A stretch of 64,000 nt of DNA from Lentzea aerocolonigenes (GCF_000974445.1 NZ_BBOJ01000024.1:1-64000), one strand, 5' to 3'. Positions 35,601-43,714 are shown, counted from the first letter of the stretch. The notes: generated from the sequence alone by a model not told the origin. Translations and numbers: made by a program.

Positions 35601-35809
35601 CGAAGGAGGACAAGAAGACAGGAGCCGTGGAACGCACCCAGGCCCCGCTGGACGAACAGGGTGTCCGAGCCTGGCTGGAAGTGGTGCAGGGCGCAGCCGA
35701 GTCGGTGCTCGGCCCGGAGTACACGGCGCGGGAGAACGCCGACTGCGACCGCTGCCCGGCCCGCACGACCTGCCCAGTCCACCCGTCGGGGCGACAGGTG
35801 AGTGAATAG
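32669..35809 (+). CDS. adnA: AdnA subunit of the AdnAB helicase-nuclease
   Basis: 1046 residues, part of the mycobacterial-type motor-nuclease that resects double-strand breaks. The N-terminal UvrD-like motor has Walker A GGPGTGKTTLL (about 42-52). The Walker B motif is DDAQH rather than DExQ (YLLVDDAQHLDPMQ, about 257), consistent with a weak or auxiliary motor. Later motifs are GDPDQAIFTFRGADPE and VLTAHSAAGREWEVV. The C-terminal RecB-like nuclease is GRVDRLEHDEDGRPVVIDIKTGK (about 910-932) with QLAVYQLA. An Fe-S cluster is indicated by Cys in ITKCPLRW (about 798) and CDRCPARTTC (about 1027-1036), as in AddB. GTG start at 32669. The partner adnB follows after a 343-bp gap. Confidence 0.93.
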   Translation: MALAPQLVRRKPETRPRPRWDDAAQRVFSHEGGFLRVLGGPGTGKTTLLAELAAHVVLEQGADPENVLVLTANRRASVALRAHITRLLTGRLSAVREPLVRTVHSYAFAVLRNQAVLLGEPPPRLLSGPDQDAMVRELLAGDVELGALKWPERLRPALELPGFAHELRDLLLRAAERGLGPEDLIELGEEHGRDEWVAAGRFGAQYEAVNLLSGMDSATAYAPAYDAAELVSSAYAAFVNDEELLFTERRRVRYLLVDDAQHLDPMQYSLISSLGSGAARFVLAGDPDQAIFTFRGADPEILRDVPGETVVLRQSHRMLPEIRDAVARLAARLPGASPARVVLPVDGEGSVQVRLLASSAQEAAWVADQLRRSHLADEVPWSQMAVIVRSATLSLPVLQRALLAAGVPVAVPSDELPLAQQPSVRPLLALVRAAAMPGSLDEDTAAMLLSSSYGGADPLALRRLRRGLRRLEMAAGGDRPSGELLVEVVETSDRLAALEDAESLPARRIAHLLSLARKAIEAGKSVEVVLWELWTATGLQDRWVAQSARRGMPGMQADRDLDAIVALFEAAAKYVDRLPGSGVAGFADYLESQRIVGDTLAAAAPTGEAVSVLTAHSAAGREWEVVAVPGVQEGSWPDLRLRGTVLGVERMVDVLAGLEPSVSAVAPILAEERRLLLVAASRARSKLLISAVRGEDEQPSRFLDEIESSAEDERKLHRPQRGLVLGELVGELRRVVCSDSEDPDRRSRAAVQLARLAEAGVPGAHPESWYGLADVSVDAPLWTEEQKVSVTPSTIEVITKCPLRWVVERHGGQDPAELASVTGTLVHALAQAAASGADAAQLRVKLDEAWAAVDAGAPWFSRRERLRVERMLDTFLAWLTMSRSQLTQVAVEEEMVVEVPKRDGGPWLQVRGRVDRLEHDEDGRPVVIDIKTGKSPVSRDASQEHPQLAVYQLATSLGGFTHIGLGTEPGGARLLYVAKEDKKTGAVERTQAPLDEQGVRAWLEVVQGAAESVLGPEYTARENADCDRCPARTTCPVHPSGRQVSE

Positions 35810-36152
35810 GTTGACCTGCACGTTTCGTTCGTTCGAGCGGCCGCCGGACACACCGGGCCGGGCGGTGCGGCCGGCCGTGAGGCAGGTAGGAAGATGTGTC
35901 GGTGACGTTGCACAGCGCCCTTGACCGGACTGCCCACTTGCGGGGAGTGCGGTCCGGGGTGTTCGAGCGGCGCGCGGTGTCGGAGCGGCGCGCGCCGGGT
36001 GGGTGCACGGACGGCTACCGCGGTTCCTGTCCCACCGGCGGCCGAGCCCTCAACCGTTCCCGCCTCGCCACCTGCGTCCGCACCTGGCCCTGCGCCGCTA
36101 CCCCGCACACGCTCCCCACCACCAACCCGCCCCACCACCACGAGCTCCCCCG
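35810..36152. other. Spacer between adnA and adnB with a doubtful 86-codon frame
   Basis: 343 bp. A GTG-initiated frame at 35896-36156 (MSVTLHSALDRTAHLRGV...) would overlap the adnB start by 4 bp (ATGA) and has high third-position GC. Its product is compositionally odd (Arg/Pro/Cys/His-rich) and matches no family I recognise, so I do not call it a gene. In mycobacteria the two adn genes are adjacent without such a spacer (from memory). Confidence 0.35.
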
Positions 36153-39100
36153 ATGACCGTCAGTCCCTTCGAGATCGCCGAAGCCCTGGGCCTGAACAAA
36201 CCGACCCCCGAACAGGCCGAGGTCATCGCCGCGCCCGCCCAGCCCGCGCTGGTCGTCGCGGGTGCGGGTGCGGGCAAGACCGAGACGATGGCCGCGCGCG
36301 TGGTGTGGCTGGTGGCGAACGGTCTCGTGCTGCCGGACCGGGTGCTGGGCCTCACGTTCACGCGCAAGGCCGCGCGGCAGCTCGCGGACCGGGTCCGGGC
36401 GCGTCTGCGCAGGCTGGCCGGGTCGCCGTTGCTGGACGAGCTGGATCCGAGCGGCGAGCGGAAGATGGCTGTGCTGACCGGCGAGCCCGTGGTGCTGACG
36501 TACCACGCGTACGCCGGGCGGCTGGTGTCCGAGCACGGGTTGCGGCTGCCGGTCGAGCCGGGCGTGCGGCTGCTGACCGAGACGGCGTCGTGGCAGCTCG
36601 CGCACAGGGTGGTGTCGACGTGGGCTCGCGACCTCGACACGGACAAGGTGCCGGCGACGATCACCGGGTACCTGCTGCGGCTCGCGGGGGAGCTGGGCGA
36701 GCACCTCGTGACGCCCGAGGCGTTGGAGGCGCACGCCGCGGAGTTCTGCGCGTTGGTCGAGAACGCTCCGCGCGCGCCTCGCCAGCGGGACGCGTTGCCG
36801 GAGAAGCTGCGGGAGGTCGTTGCGGCACAACGACTCCGCGTGGCTCTGCTGCCGTTGCTGGAGGCCTATCAGCAACGCAAGCGCAAGGAGGCCGCTCTCG
36901 ACTTCGCTGACCAGATGTCGCTGGCCGCGCAGCTCGCCGGGTTCAAGGAGGTGGCGTCCGGCGAGCGCGAGCGGTACGGCGCGGTGCTCCTCGACGAGTA
37001 CCAGGACACCGGACACGCGCAGCGTGTCTTGCTGCGGTCGCTGTTCGGACTCGGCGAGCCCATGCCGGTGACGTCCGTGGGCGACCCCGCGCAGGCGATC
37101 TACGGCTGGCGCGGGGCGTCCGCCGCGAACCTGCCGCGCTTCGCCGAGGACTTCCCGCCGACGCGGAAGTTCGGGCTGCTGACCAGTTTCCGCAACCCTC
37201 CCGAGGTGCTGGAGCTCGCGAACGCGGTGTCGTTGCCGCTGCGGGAGGCCGGGCTGGACGTCGAAGAGCTGCGCGCGCGTCCTGGTGCCGGGCCGGGTGA
37301 CGTCCGGCTGGCGTTGCACTCCGACATCCGGCAGGAGCTCGACTGGCTCGCGGACAACGTTGCGGCGCAATGGGAAGCGCACCTCGACGCCGAGGGCGTG
37401 CCACCGACGGCGGCGGTGCTGGTGCGGCGGCGGTCGGACATGGCGGCGATCGCGTCGGCCCTGCGCGAGCGCGGGCTGCCGGTCGAGGTCGTCGGTCTCG
37501 GCGGGTTGCTGGACGAGCCCGAGGTGCGGGACCTGGTGTCGGCGCTGCGAGTTCTCGTCGACCCCTTGGCGGGAACGGCGGCCGCCCGCCTGCTGACCGG
37601 CTCGCGCTGGCGGCTGGCCGCGGTCGACCTGGCGGCGCTGTGGTCGCGGGCGCGGGAGCTGGCGGGCGTCGCGCCACGACAGTCCGTTGTGGACGATCCA
37701 CTGCTGGTGCTCGCGGACGCGTTGCCGGGCGAGCACGCGGAACAGGCAGGCCTCGCCGACGCACTCGACGACCCCGGCGACCCCGACGCCTACTCGCAGG
37801 ACGGCTACCGGCGGATCCGGCGGCTGGGCGGCGAGCTGGCGGCGTTGCGGCGCAGGCTCGACCAGCCGTTGCCCGAGCTCGTGGCGGACGTCGAACGCAC
37901 GCTGCTGCTGGACATCGAGTCGATGTCGCGACCGGGCATGGTCGGCCGAGCCCACCTCGACGCCTTCTCCGACGTGGTGACCGACTTCGCGGCCGCGTCC
38001 CCATCGGCGACGCTCCCGTCGTTGCTCGACTACCTCTACACCGCCGAGCACGCCGAAGACGGGCTGGAGCCGGGCGAGGTCGAGGTGTCCGAGGACCGCG
38101 TGCAGATCCTGACCGTGCACTCGGCGAAGGGCCTGGAGTGGCACATCGTCGCGCTGCCGCACCTGGTGCGCGACGTGTTCCCCGGCCGCAAGAAGTCGTC
38201 GTGCTGGCTCAAGGCCGTCACGGAACTGCCGGCCCCGCTGCGAGGCGACGCGGCCGACCTGCCGTCGCTGCGGCTGTCCGCGGGCTTCAACCGCAAGGAG
38301 GTCGACGAGGCGCTGACCGTGCACGCCGAGGAGTTCGAGGACCGCAGGCTGGTCGAGGAACGCCGCCTCTTCTACGTCGGCGTGACGAGGGCCGAGCACA
38401 GCCTGCTGATGTCGGGCCACTGGTGGGCCGAGGCGGGCGACAAACCCAAGGGCCCGTCGGTGTTCCTGCAGGAGATGCACGAGGTCCTGCAACGCGACAA
38501 CCCGCCAGGCGACATCAGCCTCTGGGCTCCCGAGCCCGACGCGGACACCCCGAACCCGCTCGCCGAGGACGTGAAGAGCTCCCAGTGGCCGGCCGACCCC
38601 CTGGGCAAACGCCGAGACGCCGTGGTCGAAGGCGCCGAGATGGTCCTGGCCGCCCTGGACGCCCTGCGCAACGCCCCGCCGGAGCCGTTGCCGCTGATCT
38701 TCGAAGAACCCGTCGTCGTCGAGGAGGACTACCCGCCGCCTCCCGACGAGCCGCCGGACGACGACTTCCCGCCGGAGCCCGAACCGCTCCCGGACGACGT
38801 GGTGCCCGACGACCCGGAGATGCCGGAGGAGGACGACCCGGACGGCTGGGCGCGAGACGTCGACGTGCTGCTGGCCGAACGCGCGGCCTCCCAGAACCGT
38901 CGCGAACAGGTGGAGCTGCCCGACCACCTGTCGGTCTCGCAACTCGTGGAACTGGCCAAGGACCCGGACCTGCTGGCCCGCAGACTCCGCCGCCCGCTCC
39001 CGTTCCCCCCGAACCCGCTGGCGCGCCGAGGCACGGCCTTCCACACGTGGCTGGAAAACCGCTTCGGTGCGACCCGCCTGCTGGACCTGGACGAACTACC

Positions 39101-39506
39101 AGGCGCCGGCGACGCCGACGCCTCCCCGGACGCAGACCTGGAACGCCTGAAGGAGGCGTTCCTGCAGAGCGCGTGGGCGGACCGAACCCCGCACGACGTG
39201 GAGGTGCCGTTCGAGACGGAGTTCGAGGGCATCTCGGTGCGCGGCCGCATGGACGCCGTGTACCGCGACCCGGACGGCTGGACCGTCATCGACTGGAAGA
39301 CCGGCGCCGTGCCGGACGCGGAGGCGCTGCCGGCCCTGTCGGTGCAGCTGGCGGCGTACCGGCTGGCGTGGGCGGCGCTGACGGGGGAGCCGTTGGAGCG
39401 GGTGCGGGCCGCGTTCCACTACGTGCGGCACGATCACACGGTGAGGCCGGCGGACCTGCTGGACGAGCAGGGGTTGAAGGACCTGATCCGGTCGGTGGAG
39501 TCGTGA
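36153..39506 (+). CDS. adnB: AdnB subunit of the AdnAB helicase-nuclease
   Basis: 1117 residues. The complete UvrD-type motor is present: GAGAGKTETMAARV (about 37), TFTRKAARQLADRV, LLDEYQDTGHAQ (about 280), GDPAQAIYGWRGA, LTSFRNPPEVLELA, LTVHSAKGLEWHIV and VGVTRAEHSLL. The C-terminal RecB-like nuclease is GRMDAVYRDPDGWTVIDWKTGAVPD (about 1030) with SVQLAAYRLAW. An extremely acidic, proline-rich linker (about 850-905; PPPPDEPPDDDFPPEPEP and similar) separates motor and nuclease. The ATG at 36153 is chosen because upstream residues are proline/histidine-rich low complexity. A functional AdnAB here is expected to replace RecBCD/AddAB for DNA end resection. Confidence 0.93.
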   Translation: MTVSPFEIAEALGLNKPTPEQAEVIAAPAQPALVVAGAGAGKTETMAARVVWLVANGLVLPDRVLGLTFTRKAARQLADRVRARLRRLAGSPLLDELDPSGERKMAVLTGEPVVLTYHAYAGRLVSEHGLRLPVEPGVRLLTETASWQLAHRVVSTWARDLDTDKVPATITGYLLRLAGELGEHLVTPEALEAHAAEFCALVENAPRAPRQRDALPEKLREVVAAQRLRVALLPLLEAYQQRKRKEAALDFADQMSLAAQLAGFKEVASGERERYGAVLLDEYQDTGHAQRVLLRSLFGLGEPMPVTSVGDPAQAIYGWRGASAANLPRFAEDFPPTRKFGLLTSFRNPPEVLELANAVSLPLREAGLDVEELRARPGAGPGDVRLALHSDIRQELDWLADNVAAQWEAHLDAEGVPPTAAVLVRRRSDMAAIASALRERGLPVEVVGLGGLLDEPEVRDLVSALRVLVDPLAGTAAARLLTGSRWRLAAVDLAALWSRARELAGVAPRQSVVDDPLLVLADALPGEHAEQAGLADALDDPGDPDAYSQDGYRRIRRLGGELAALRRRLDQPLPELVADVERTLLLDIESMSRPGMVGRAHLDAFSDVVTDFAAASPSATLPSLLDYLYTAEHAEDGLEPGEVEVSEDRVQILTVHSAKGLEWHIVALPHLVRDVFPGRKKSSCWLKAVTELPAPLRGDAADLPSLRLSAGFNRKEVDEALTVHAEEFEDRRLVEERRLFYVGVTRAEHSLLMSGHWWAEAGDKPKGPSVFLQEMHEVLQRDNPPGDISLWAPEPDADTPNPLAEDVKSSQWPADPLGKRRDAVVEGAEMVLAALDALRNAPPEPLPLIFEEPVVVEEDYPPPPDEPPDDDFPPEPEPLPDDVVPDDPEMPEEDDPDGWARDVDVLLAERAASQNRREQVELPDHLSVSQLVELAKDPDLLARRLRRPLPFPPNPLARRGTAFHTWLENRFGATRLLDLDELPGAGDADASPDADLERLKEAFLQSAWADRTPHDVEVPFETEFEGISVRGRMDAVYRDPDGWTVIDWKTGAVPDAEALPALSVQLAAYRLAWAALTGEPLERVRAAFHYVRHDHTVRPADLLDEQGLKDLIRSVES

Positions 39507-40147
39507 CGGGCGGCGTTCGCCGTGGAGTCGAGACGGGCGGCGTTCGGCTGGAGTTGTGACGGCCCGGGGCGATAGCTGCGGAGTCGCGGCGCGCGGTCGG
39601 CCGCTAGCAAGTCGACACGCGCGGTTGGTTGCGGAGGTCGACACGCGCGGGGTTGGCCGCCGGGCGGTTGTGACGGTCGGGTCTGCCTCTGTGGAGTCGT
39701 GACGGGGCCCTGCCGTTGCGGGTCATGATCGCGAGTTGTCCACAGGGTGCGGCTTTGTGACCTGCGGATACGGGTGCTCGACTAGGCTGTGGACAGCCGG
39801 GAACCCAAAGCGGTTTTCAATCGTTGCGTGACAAGGAAGCGCGCGGGGGAGCAGCAGGCGAGCTGGGGCAGGACGGCGGACTCGTTCCGGTCGGCCGAGT
39901 TCTGGCGAGTTCCGGTCGGGGGGCATGCCGAGTCTGGGCTGGCGCAGCTTCGCCCCCGCACCCTGGGTCAGGGCAGGGCTCGTTCCGATCGCCCGCGCGA
40001 GTCAGGGCTGCGGGCCGCGAATCAGCACTGCGGGCCGCGAGTCAGGACTCTGGGCGAGGCGGGTCAGGACTGCGGGCCGCGAGTCAGGACTGCGGGCGAG
40101 GCGGGTCAGGACTGCGGGCCGCGAATCAGCACTGCGGGCGAGGCGGG
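39507..40147. other. Noncoding interval with DnaA-box-like sites and a minisatellite
   Basis: 641 bp. The first part contains loosely repeated GTCGACACGCGCGG and GTCGTGACGGG phrases. Two DnaA-box-like 9-mers follow: TTGTCCACA (39736-39744) and, on the other strand, CTGTCCACA (39788-39796). A tandem array occupies 39991-40165. Long open frames exist here only because of the GC-rich repeats; none resembles a protein. Confidence 0.6.
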
Positions 40148-40165
40148 TCAGGACTGCGGGCGAGT
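39991..40165. repeat. Minisatellite of alternating 20- and 22-bp units
   Basis: Units A (20 bp, GCGGGCCGCGARTCAGSACT) at 40010-40029, 40030-40049, 40072-40091 and 40114-40133, and units B (22 bp, beginning SYGGGCGAGGCGGG and ending TCAGGACT) at 40050-40071, 40092-40113 and 40134-40155, with partial units at each end. The order A A B A B A B suggests expansion of an A+B dimer. It runs into the 3' end of the minus-strand hypothetical gene. Confidence 0.85.
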
Positions 40166-40696
40166 CCCGGCCGGCGCGTGCGACTCCTTCAGCACCCGCT
40201 CGTACAGCACCTTGAGCAGCCAGCGTCCGAACAGCGACGGTCCGAACTCCGGTGAGCGGTCCTCCGGCGGGACCATCAGGTTGGCTGAGGTGTCGTCGCC
40301 TACCACCACGCCGATGCCGTAGTAGTCGAGCTCGATGTACGACCAGGCCTGGGACTCGTCGGAGCGGGGGAGCATCACCGCGCACGGGGCCAGGGTCAGC
40401 AGTGTGCCGCACGACTGGAGGGCGCGGTCCGTCGTGGACTCGCTCACCAGGACGCCGACCAGTTCCACCGCTGCCACCGGGAGGCGGTCGTGGGCTGCTG
40501 GCTCGAACCACGAGCGGAACCACGACGGGTCGGCGCGGGGTGGCCAGCCGTTCTGGGTTCTCCACTCGTGCACTTCCGGCAGCAAACGCACCACCGCGGA
40601 CACCTGCTGGCCCAGGACGGCTACGTCGGGTACGACGACTCCGTCCCAGCCGAGCGCTGTTGCGGCGCGCTGAAGAAGCGTTTGCACAGGGCGCAT
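40148..40696 (-). CDS. Hypothetical protein
   Basis: About 182 residues, no family recognised. It looks like a folded soluble protein: amphipathic N-terminus (MRPVQTLLQRAATALGWDG), a Trp-rich stretch (SWFRSWFEPAAHDRLPVAAVELVGVLV), strands LTLAPCAVMLP and SYIELDYYGIGVVVGDD, and a C-terminal helix LLKVLYERVLKES. No signal peptide or membrane segment. The ATG at 40696 is preferred because GAGGAA lies about 8 bp upstream; an in-frame ATG at 40726 would include that site. The last codons run into the minisatellite, whose expansion may have altered the C-terminus (APAGTRPQS). Confidence 0.6.
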   Translation of the reverse strand: MRPVQTLLQRAATALGWDGVVVPDVAVLGQQVSAVVRLLPEVHEWRTQNGWPPRADPSWFRSWFEPAAHDRLPVAAVELVGVLVSESTTDRALQSCGTLLTLAPCAVMLPRSDESQAWSYIELDYYGIGVVVGDDTSANLMVPPEDRSPEFGPSLFGRWLLKVLYERVLKESHAPAGTRPQS

Positions 40697-40764
40697 CCTA
40701 AGGGTTCCTCGCGCGGAAAATGACATCGTTTGCGGGAGACTTGGTTAAGGATTACCCAGGGTGG

Positions 40765-41145
40765 TCATGGGGCCGCTTTGGCCACTTTCCAGGCCCAAGC
40801 GACGAGTGGGATCTGCAGTGGCAGGCGACCATACGCCAGGGCGCGGGCTTTCGGCGACTTGTCGCGGAAGTCCAGAGCCATTTTCACGTTTGCGGGGAAC
40901 ACCGCGATGAACAACGCGGCGGCTGCCAGGGCTCCCAGGCGGCGGGTTCGCGGGGTCGCCACGGCTGCGGCCACGGCCAGTTCGGCGACGCCGGACGCGT
41001 AGGTCCACTGCCTCGGGGTGCCGGGGAGGGCTCGCGGGACGATCGCGTCGTAGTACTTCGGCCTGGTGAAGTGGGTGGTCCCCGCCAGGCTCAGCAGTGC
41101 GGCGAGCGCCATCGCCGACCGCGCTCGGGAACGGTTCGGTTCCAT
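40765..41145 (-). CDS. DoxX-like small membrane protein
   Basis: 126 residues with about four membrane helices (MALAALLSLAGTTHF; YASGVAELAVAAAVA; LGALAAAALFIAVFPANV; LPLQIPLVAWAWKVA). The THFTRPKYYDAIVPRALPG motif after the first helix and GVAELxxA in the second are typical of the DoxX family of putative membrane oxidoreductase-associated proteins. Its function is unknown. Divergent from the M20 peptidase gene, with 62 bp between starts. Confidence 0.75.
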   Translation of the reverse strand: MEPNRSRARSAMALAALLSLAGTTHFTRPKYYDAIVPRALPGTPRQWTYASGVAELAVAAAVATPRTRRLGALAAAALFIAVFPANVKMALDFRDKSPKARALAYGRLPLQIPLVAWAWKVAKAAP

Positions 41146-41207
41146 GCGGTCACCCTGTCATGCCTACGCCGCGTAGGCGAGATCGGGCTGGCCTATTCTC
41201 CACGAGC

Positions 41208-42617
41208 GTGGCAGGTGATTCTCATCATCCCGAACGCGCCGCTGTTGCCGCGCTGAGCGATTCCTTCGTCGCGGGACTCTGCGAGTGGATCAAGATTCCG
41301 TCGATCGGCGCCGATCCGGCGCACGTGCCTGACGTGCGGAGATCTGCCGAGTGGCTGGCCGCTCAGCTCAGAGCGGACGGCTGGCCGGAGGTCCGGGTCT
41401 GGGGCGACGGGCCCGCGCTTCCCGCCGTGTTCGCCTGCTGGCCCGCCGCGGATCCCGAGGCGCCGACCGTGCTCGTCTACGGCCATCACGACGTGCAGCC
41501 CGTCGATCCTGTCGAACGCTGGCAGCATTCGCCGTTCGTGCCCGTGATCAGCGGTGACGAGCTGTTCGGCAGGGGCGCGAGCGACGACAAGGGGCAGGTC
41601 CTGATGCACCTGCTCGCGGTCAAGGCGCATCTGGCGGCGACCGGGCGGAATGCGCCGGACGTCACGCTGAAACTCTTCGTCGAAGGCGAGGAGGAATCCG
41701 GTTCGCCGCATTTGCGAAAGCTCCTCGACGATCACCGGAATGATCTCGACTGCGATCTTGTCGTGTTCACGGACACCGCGCTTCACGAACGGGACGCACC
41801 GACGGTCAACACGGGGCAGCGCGGTGTTCTCGCCGGCGAGATCACGTTCTTCGGCGGCACCGACGACGTTCATTCCGGGCGTGCGGGCGGTGCGATCCCG
41901 AATCCCGCGACCGCGCTCGCACGACTGGTCGCAGCGCTGCACGACGAGGACGGGCGCATCCAGCTCCCCGGCTTCTACGACGACGTCCGCGAGCCGACCG
42001 CGAAGGAGCGCGAGGACTACGCGGCGCTGCCGTTCGACGAGCAGAAGTGGCTGGCGCACAACGGCGGCGGGGCGCAGGCGCTGCACGGCGAGCCCGGTTA
42101 CACGACGCTGGAACGGATCTGGGTCAGGCCGACCGCCGAGGTCAACGGGATCAGCGGTGGCTACACCGGTCCCGGCTTCAAGACGATCATCCCCGCGAGC
42201 GCCACGGCGAAGATCAGCTTCCGGCTCGTGCCCGACCAGCTGCCGGAGAACGTCGCCGACCAGCTCAAGGAGTTCGTCGCCAAGCACACGCCGCCGGGCA
42301 TCAGGGCCGAGGTGAGCTTCCGCGGCGACGGTGTGCCGCCGTACGCGATCAGCCCGGACGACCCGGCGAACGCGACGGTGAAAGAGGCGGTGGAGCTGGC
42401 GTTCGGCAGCCCCGTGCGGTTCGCGCGCGCCGGCGGGTCGGGGCCGGCGGCGGTGCTGCAGGCGTGGCTCGGGGTGCCCCTCGTCTACCTCGGCGCCACC
42501 TTGCCGGATGATCGCGTCCACGCGCCGAACGAGCGCGTTGTAGTGCCGTTGCTCCTCAAAGGCGCGGAGGCGGCGGCTCACCTGTGGCGGATGTTGCCCG
42601 AGAGGTTGTCTCGATGA
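41208..42617 (+). CDS. M20 family metallopeptidase (dipeptidase/deacylase)
   Basis: 469 residues. The co-catalytic zinc site is complete: YGHHDVQP (His, with Asp two residues later), GRGASDDKG (bridging Asp), EGEEESGS (catalytic Glu and metal Glu). The lid/dimerisation domain is inserted in the middle (NGISGGYTGPGFKTIIPASATAKISFR). The overall layout resembles the ArgE/DapE/CPG2 dipeptidase group. Exact substrate unknown, probably a dipeptide or N-acyl amino acid in the cytoplasm. The GTG at 41208 is chosen because earlier in-frame residues lie in the promoter region shared with the DoxX gene. It overlaps the channel gene by 4 bp. Confidence 0.88.
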   Translation: MAGDSHHPERAAVAALSDSFVAGLCEWIKIPSIGADPAHVPDVRRSAEWLAAQLRADGWPEVRVWGDGPALPAVFACWPAADPEAPTVLVYGHHDVQPVDPVERWQHSPFVPVISGDELFGRGASDDKGQVLMHLLAVKAHLAATGRNAPDVTLKLFVEGEEESGSPHLRKLLDDHRNDLDCDLVVFTDTALHERDAPTVNTGQRGVLAGEITFFGGTDDVHSGRAGGAIPNPATALARLVAALHDEDGRIQLPGFYDDVREPTAKEREDYAALPFDEQKWLAHNGGGAQALHGEPGYTTLERIWVRPTAEVNGISGGYTGPGFKTIIPASATAKISFRLVPDQLPENVADQLKEFVAKHTPPGIRAEVSFRGDGVPPYAISPDDPANATVKEAVELAFGSPVRFARAGGSGPAAVLQAWLGVPLVYLGATLPDDRVHAPNERVVVPLLLKGAEAAAHLWRMLPERLSR

Positions 42618-43654
42618 GCCTGACTGACGAAGCGTCGCACTCGCTCGTCGGCGTGATCAGGATGCCGGACCAGGTGCAGAGCCCGGTCCGCGCCATCCTG
42701 AAACGCGTCATCGGCGCGATGGCGGCGTTGTTGCTCGCGGTGCTGATCGTCTACCTGGACCGCGACGGCTACCGGGACGTCAACGAAGACGGCGTCTCGC
42801 TGCTCGACGCGTTCTACTACGCGACGGTGTCTCTCTCAACGACCGGCTACGGCGACATCACGCCCGCGTCGTCGTCGGCGCGACTGATCAACGTTCTGGT
42901 CATCACGCCGTTGCGGGTCCTGTTCCTGATCGTGCTGGTCGGCACGACACTAGAAGTTCTCACCGAGCGCTCCCGTCAGGCGTTGCGCATTCAGAAGTGG
43001 AGGCGGGTCGTGCGGGACCACGTCGTCGTCGTGGGTTATGGCACCAAGGGGCGATCAGCGGTCGCGGCGCTGCTCGGCGACGGTGTCGAGCCCGGCTCGA
43101 TCGTCGTCGTGGACACCGTGCAGGAGTCGCTCGACGCCGCCTCCTCCATCGGGCTCGTGACGGTGCATGGCTCCGGTACGCGCAACGACGTGCTGAGGGT
43201 CGCCGGTGCGGCCCGTGCGCGCGCGATCGTCGTTGCACCGAACCGGGACGACACGGCCGTGCTGGTGACGTTGACCGCCCGCGAGCTCGCACCCAAAGCG
43301 CAGATCGTGGCGTCGGTGCGGGAACGGGAGAACGAGCACCTGCTGAAGCAGTCCGGCGCGGATTCGGTGGTCGTGTCGTCGGAAACGGCGGGCCGGCTGC
43401 TCGGCATGGCCACGGCGACGCCGTCCGTGGTCGCGATGGTCGAGGACCTGCTCACGCCCGACGCCGGGCTGGCGATCGCCGAACGCGACGTCGAGGCGAG
43501 CGAGATCGGCGGGTCGCCGCGGCACCTCTCGGACATCGTGCTGGGAGTGGTGCGGGGCGGGACCCTGTTCCGCGTCGACGCCCCGGAGGCGGACGCGATC
43601 GAGCCGGGCGATCGGCTGCTCTACGTCAAGAAGGTCACGCCCGCGGGGGAGTGA
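42614..43654 (+). CDS. Potassium channel with RCK/TrkA-N domain
   Basis: 346 residues. Two membrane helices (AILKRVIGAMAALLLAVLIVYL; LINVLVITPLRVLFLIVLVGTTL) flank a pore loop with the filter STTGYGDITP. A cytoplasmic RCK domain with a Rossmann loop follows (VVVGYGTKGRSAVAALL), then an RCK C-terminal domain. It therefore forms a tetrameric ligand-gated K+ channel. The ATG at 42614 overlaps the M20 stop (ATGA) and has GAGAGG upstream. By position between adnB and nudC it corresponds to Rv3200c. Confidence 0.92.
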   Translation: MSLTDEASHSLVGVIRMPDQVQSPVRAILKRVIGAMAALLLAVLIVYLDRDGYRDVNEDGVSLLDAFYYATVSLSTTGYGDITPASSSARLINVLVITPLRVLFLIVLVGTTLEVLTERSRQALRIQKWRRVVRDHVVVVGYGTKGRSAVAALLGDGVEPGSIVVVDTVQESLDAASSIGLVTVHGSGTRNDVLRVAGAARARAIVVAPNRDDTAVLVTLTARELAPKAQIVASVRERENEHLLKQSGADSVVVSSETAGRLLGMATATPSVVAMVEDLLTPDAGLAIAERDVEASEIGGSPRHLSDIVLGVVRGGTLFRVDAPEADAIEPGDRLLYVKKVTPAGE

Positions 43655-43664
43655 CCGAGGTGCC

Positions 43665-43691
43665 GGTGCCCGCCTCGCCGAGGCGGGCACC
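43665..43691. terminator. Strong hairpin after the K+ channel gene
   Basis: GGTGCCCGCC (43665-43674) pairs with GGCGGGCACC (43682-43691) across a 7-nt loop that can add three further pairs. It lies 10 bp after the channel stop and 23 bp before the stop of the convergent lectin gene, so it can act on both. Confidence 0.75.
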
Positions 43692-43714
43692 GGGTGGCTG
43701 ATCAGGTCAGCCGG

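Noticed and set aside
35838-35853. LexA (SOS) box upstream of adnB, suggested by the TTCGTTCGTTCGA sequence.
   Set aside because: Only the right half matches TCGAAC-n4-GTTCGA; the left half fails at five of six positions.
36015-39044. A 1009-codon minus-strand frame opposite adnB, and similar long frames opposite adnA, moeZ and the M16 genes.
   Set aside because: Compositional shadows of high third-position GC; none shows family motifs, and each lies opposite a convincing gene.
39736-39796. Possible replication origin.
   Set aside because: Only two DnaA-like boxes, no AT-rich region, and no dnaA/dnaN/gyrB nearby.
39991-40165. Possible CRISPR array.
   Set aside because: Units are contiguous with no unique spacers, and no cas genes are nearby; it is a minisatellite.
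39789-40322. Several overlapping plus-strand frames through the minisatellite.
   Set aside because: They translate the 20/22-bp repeat into periodic Arg/Gly-rich peptides in more than one frame, which is expected for such a repeat and not evidence of coding.
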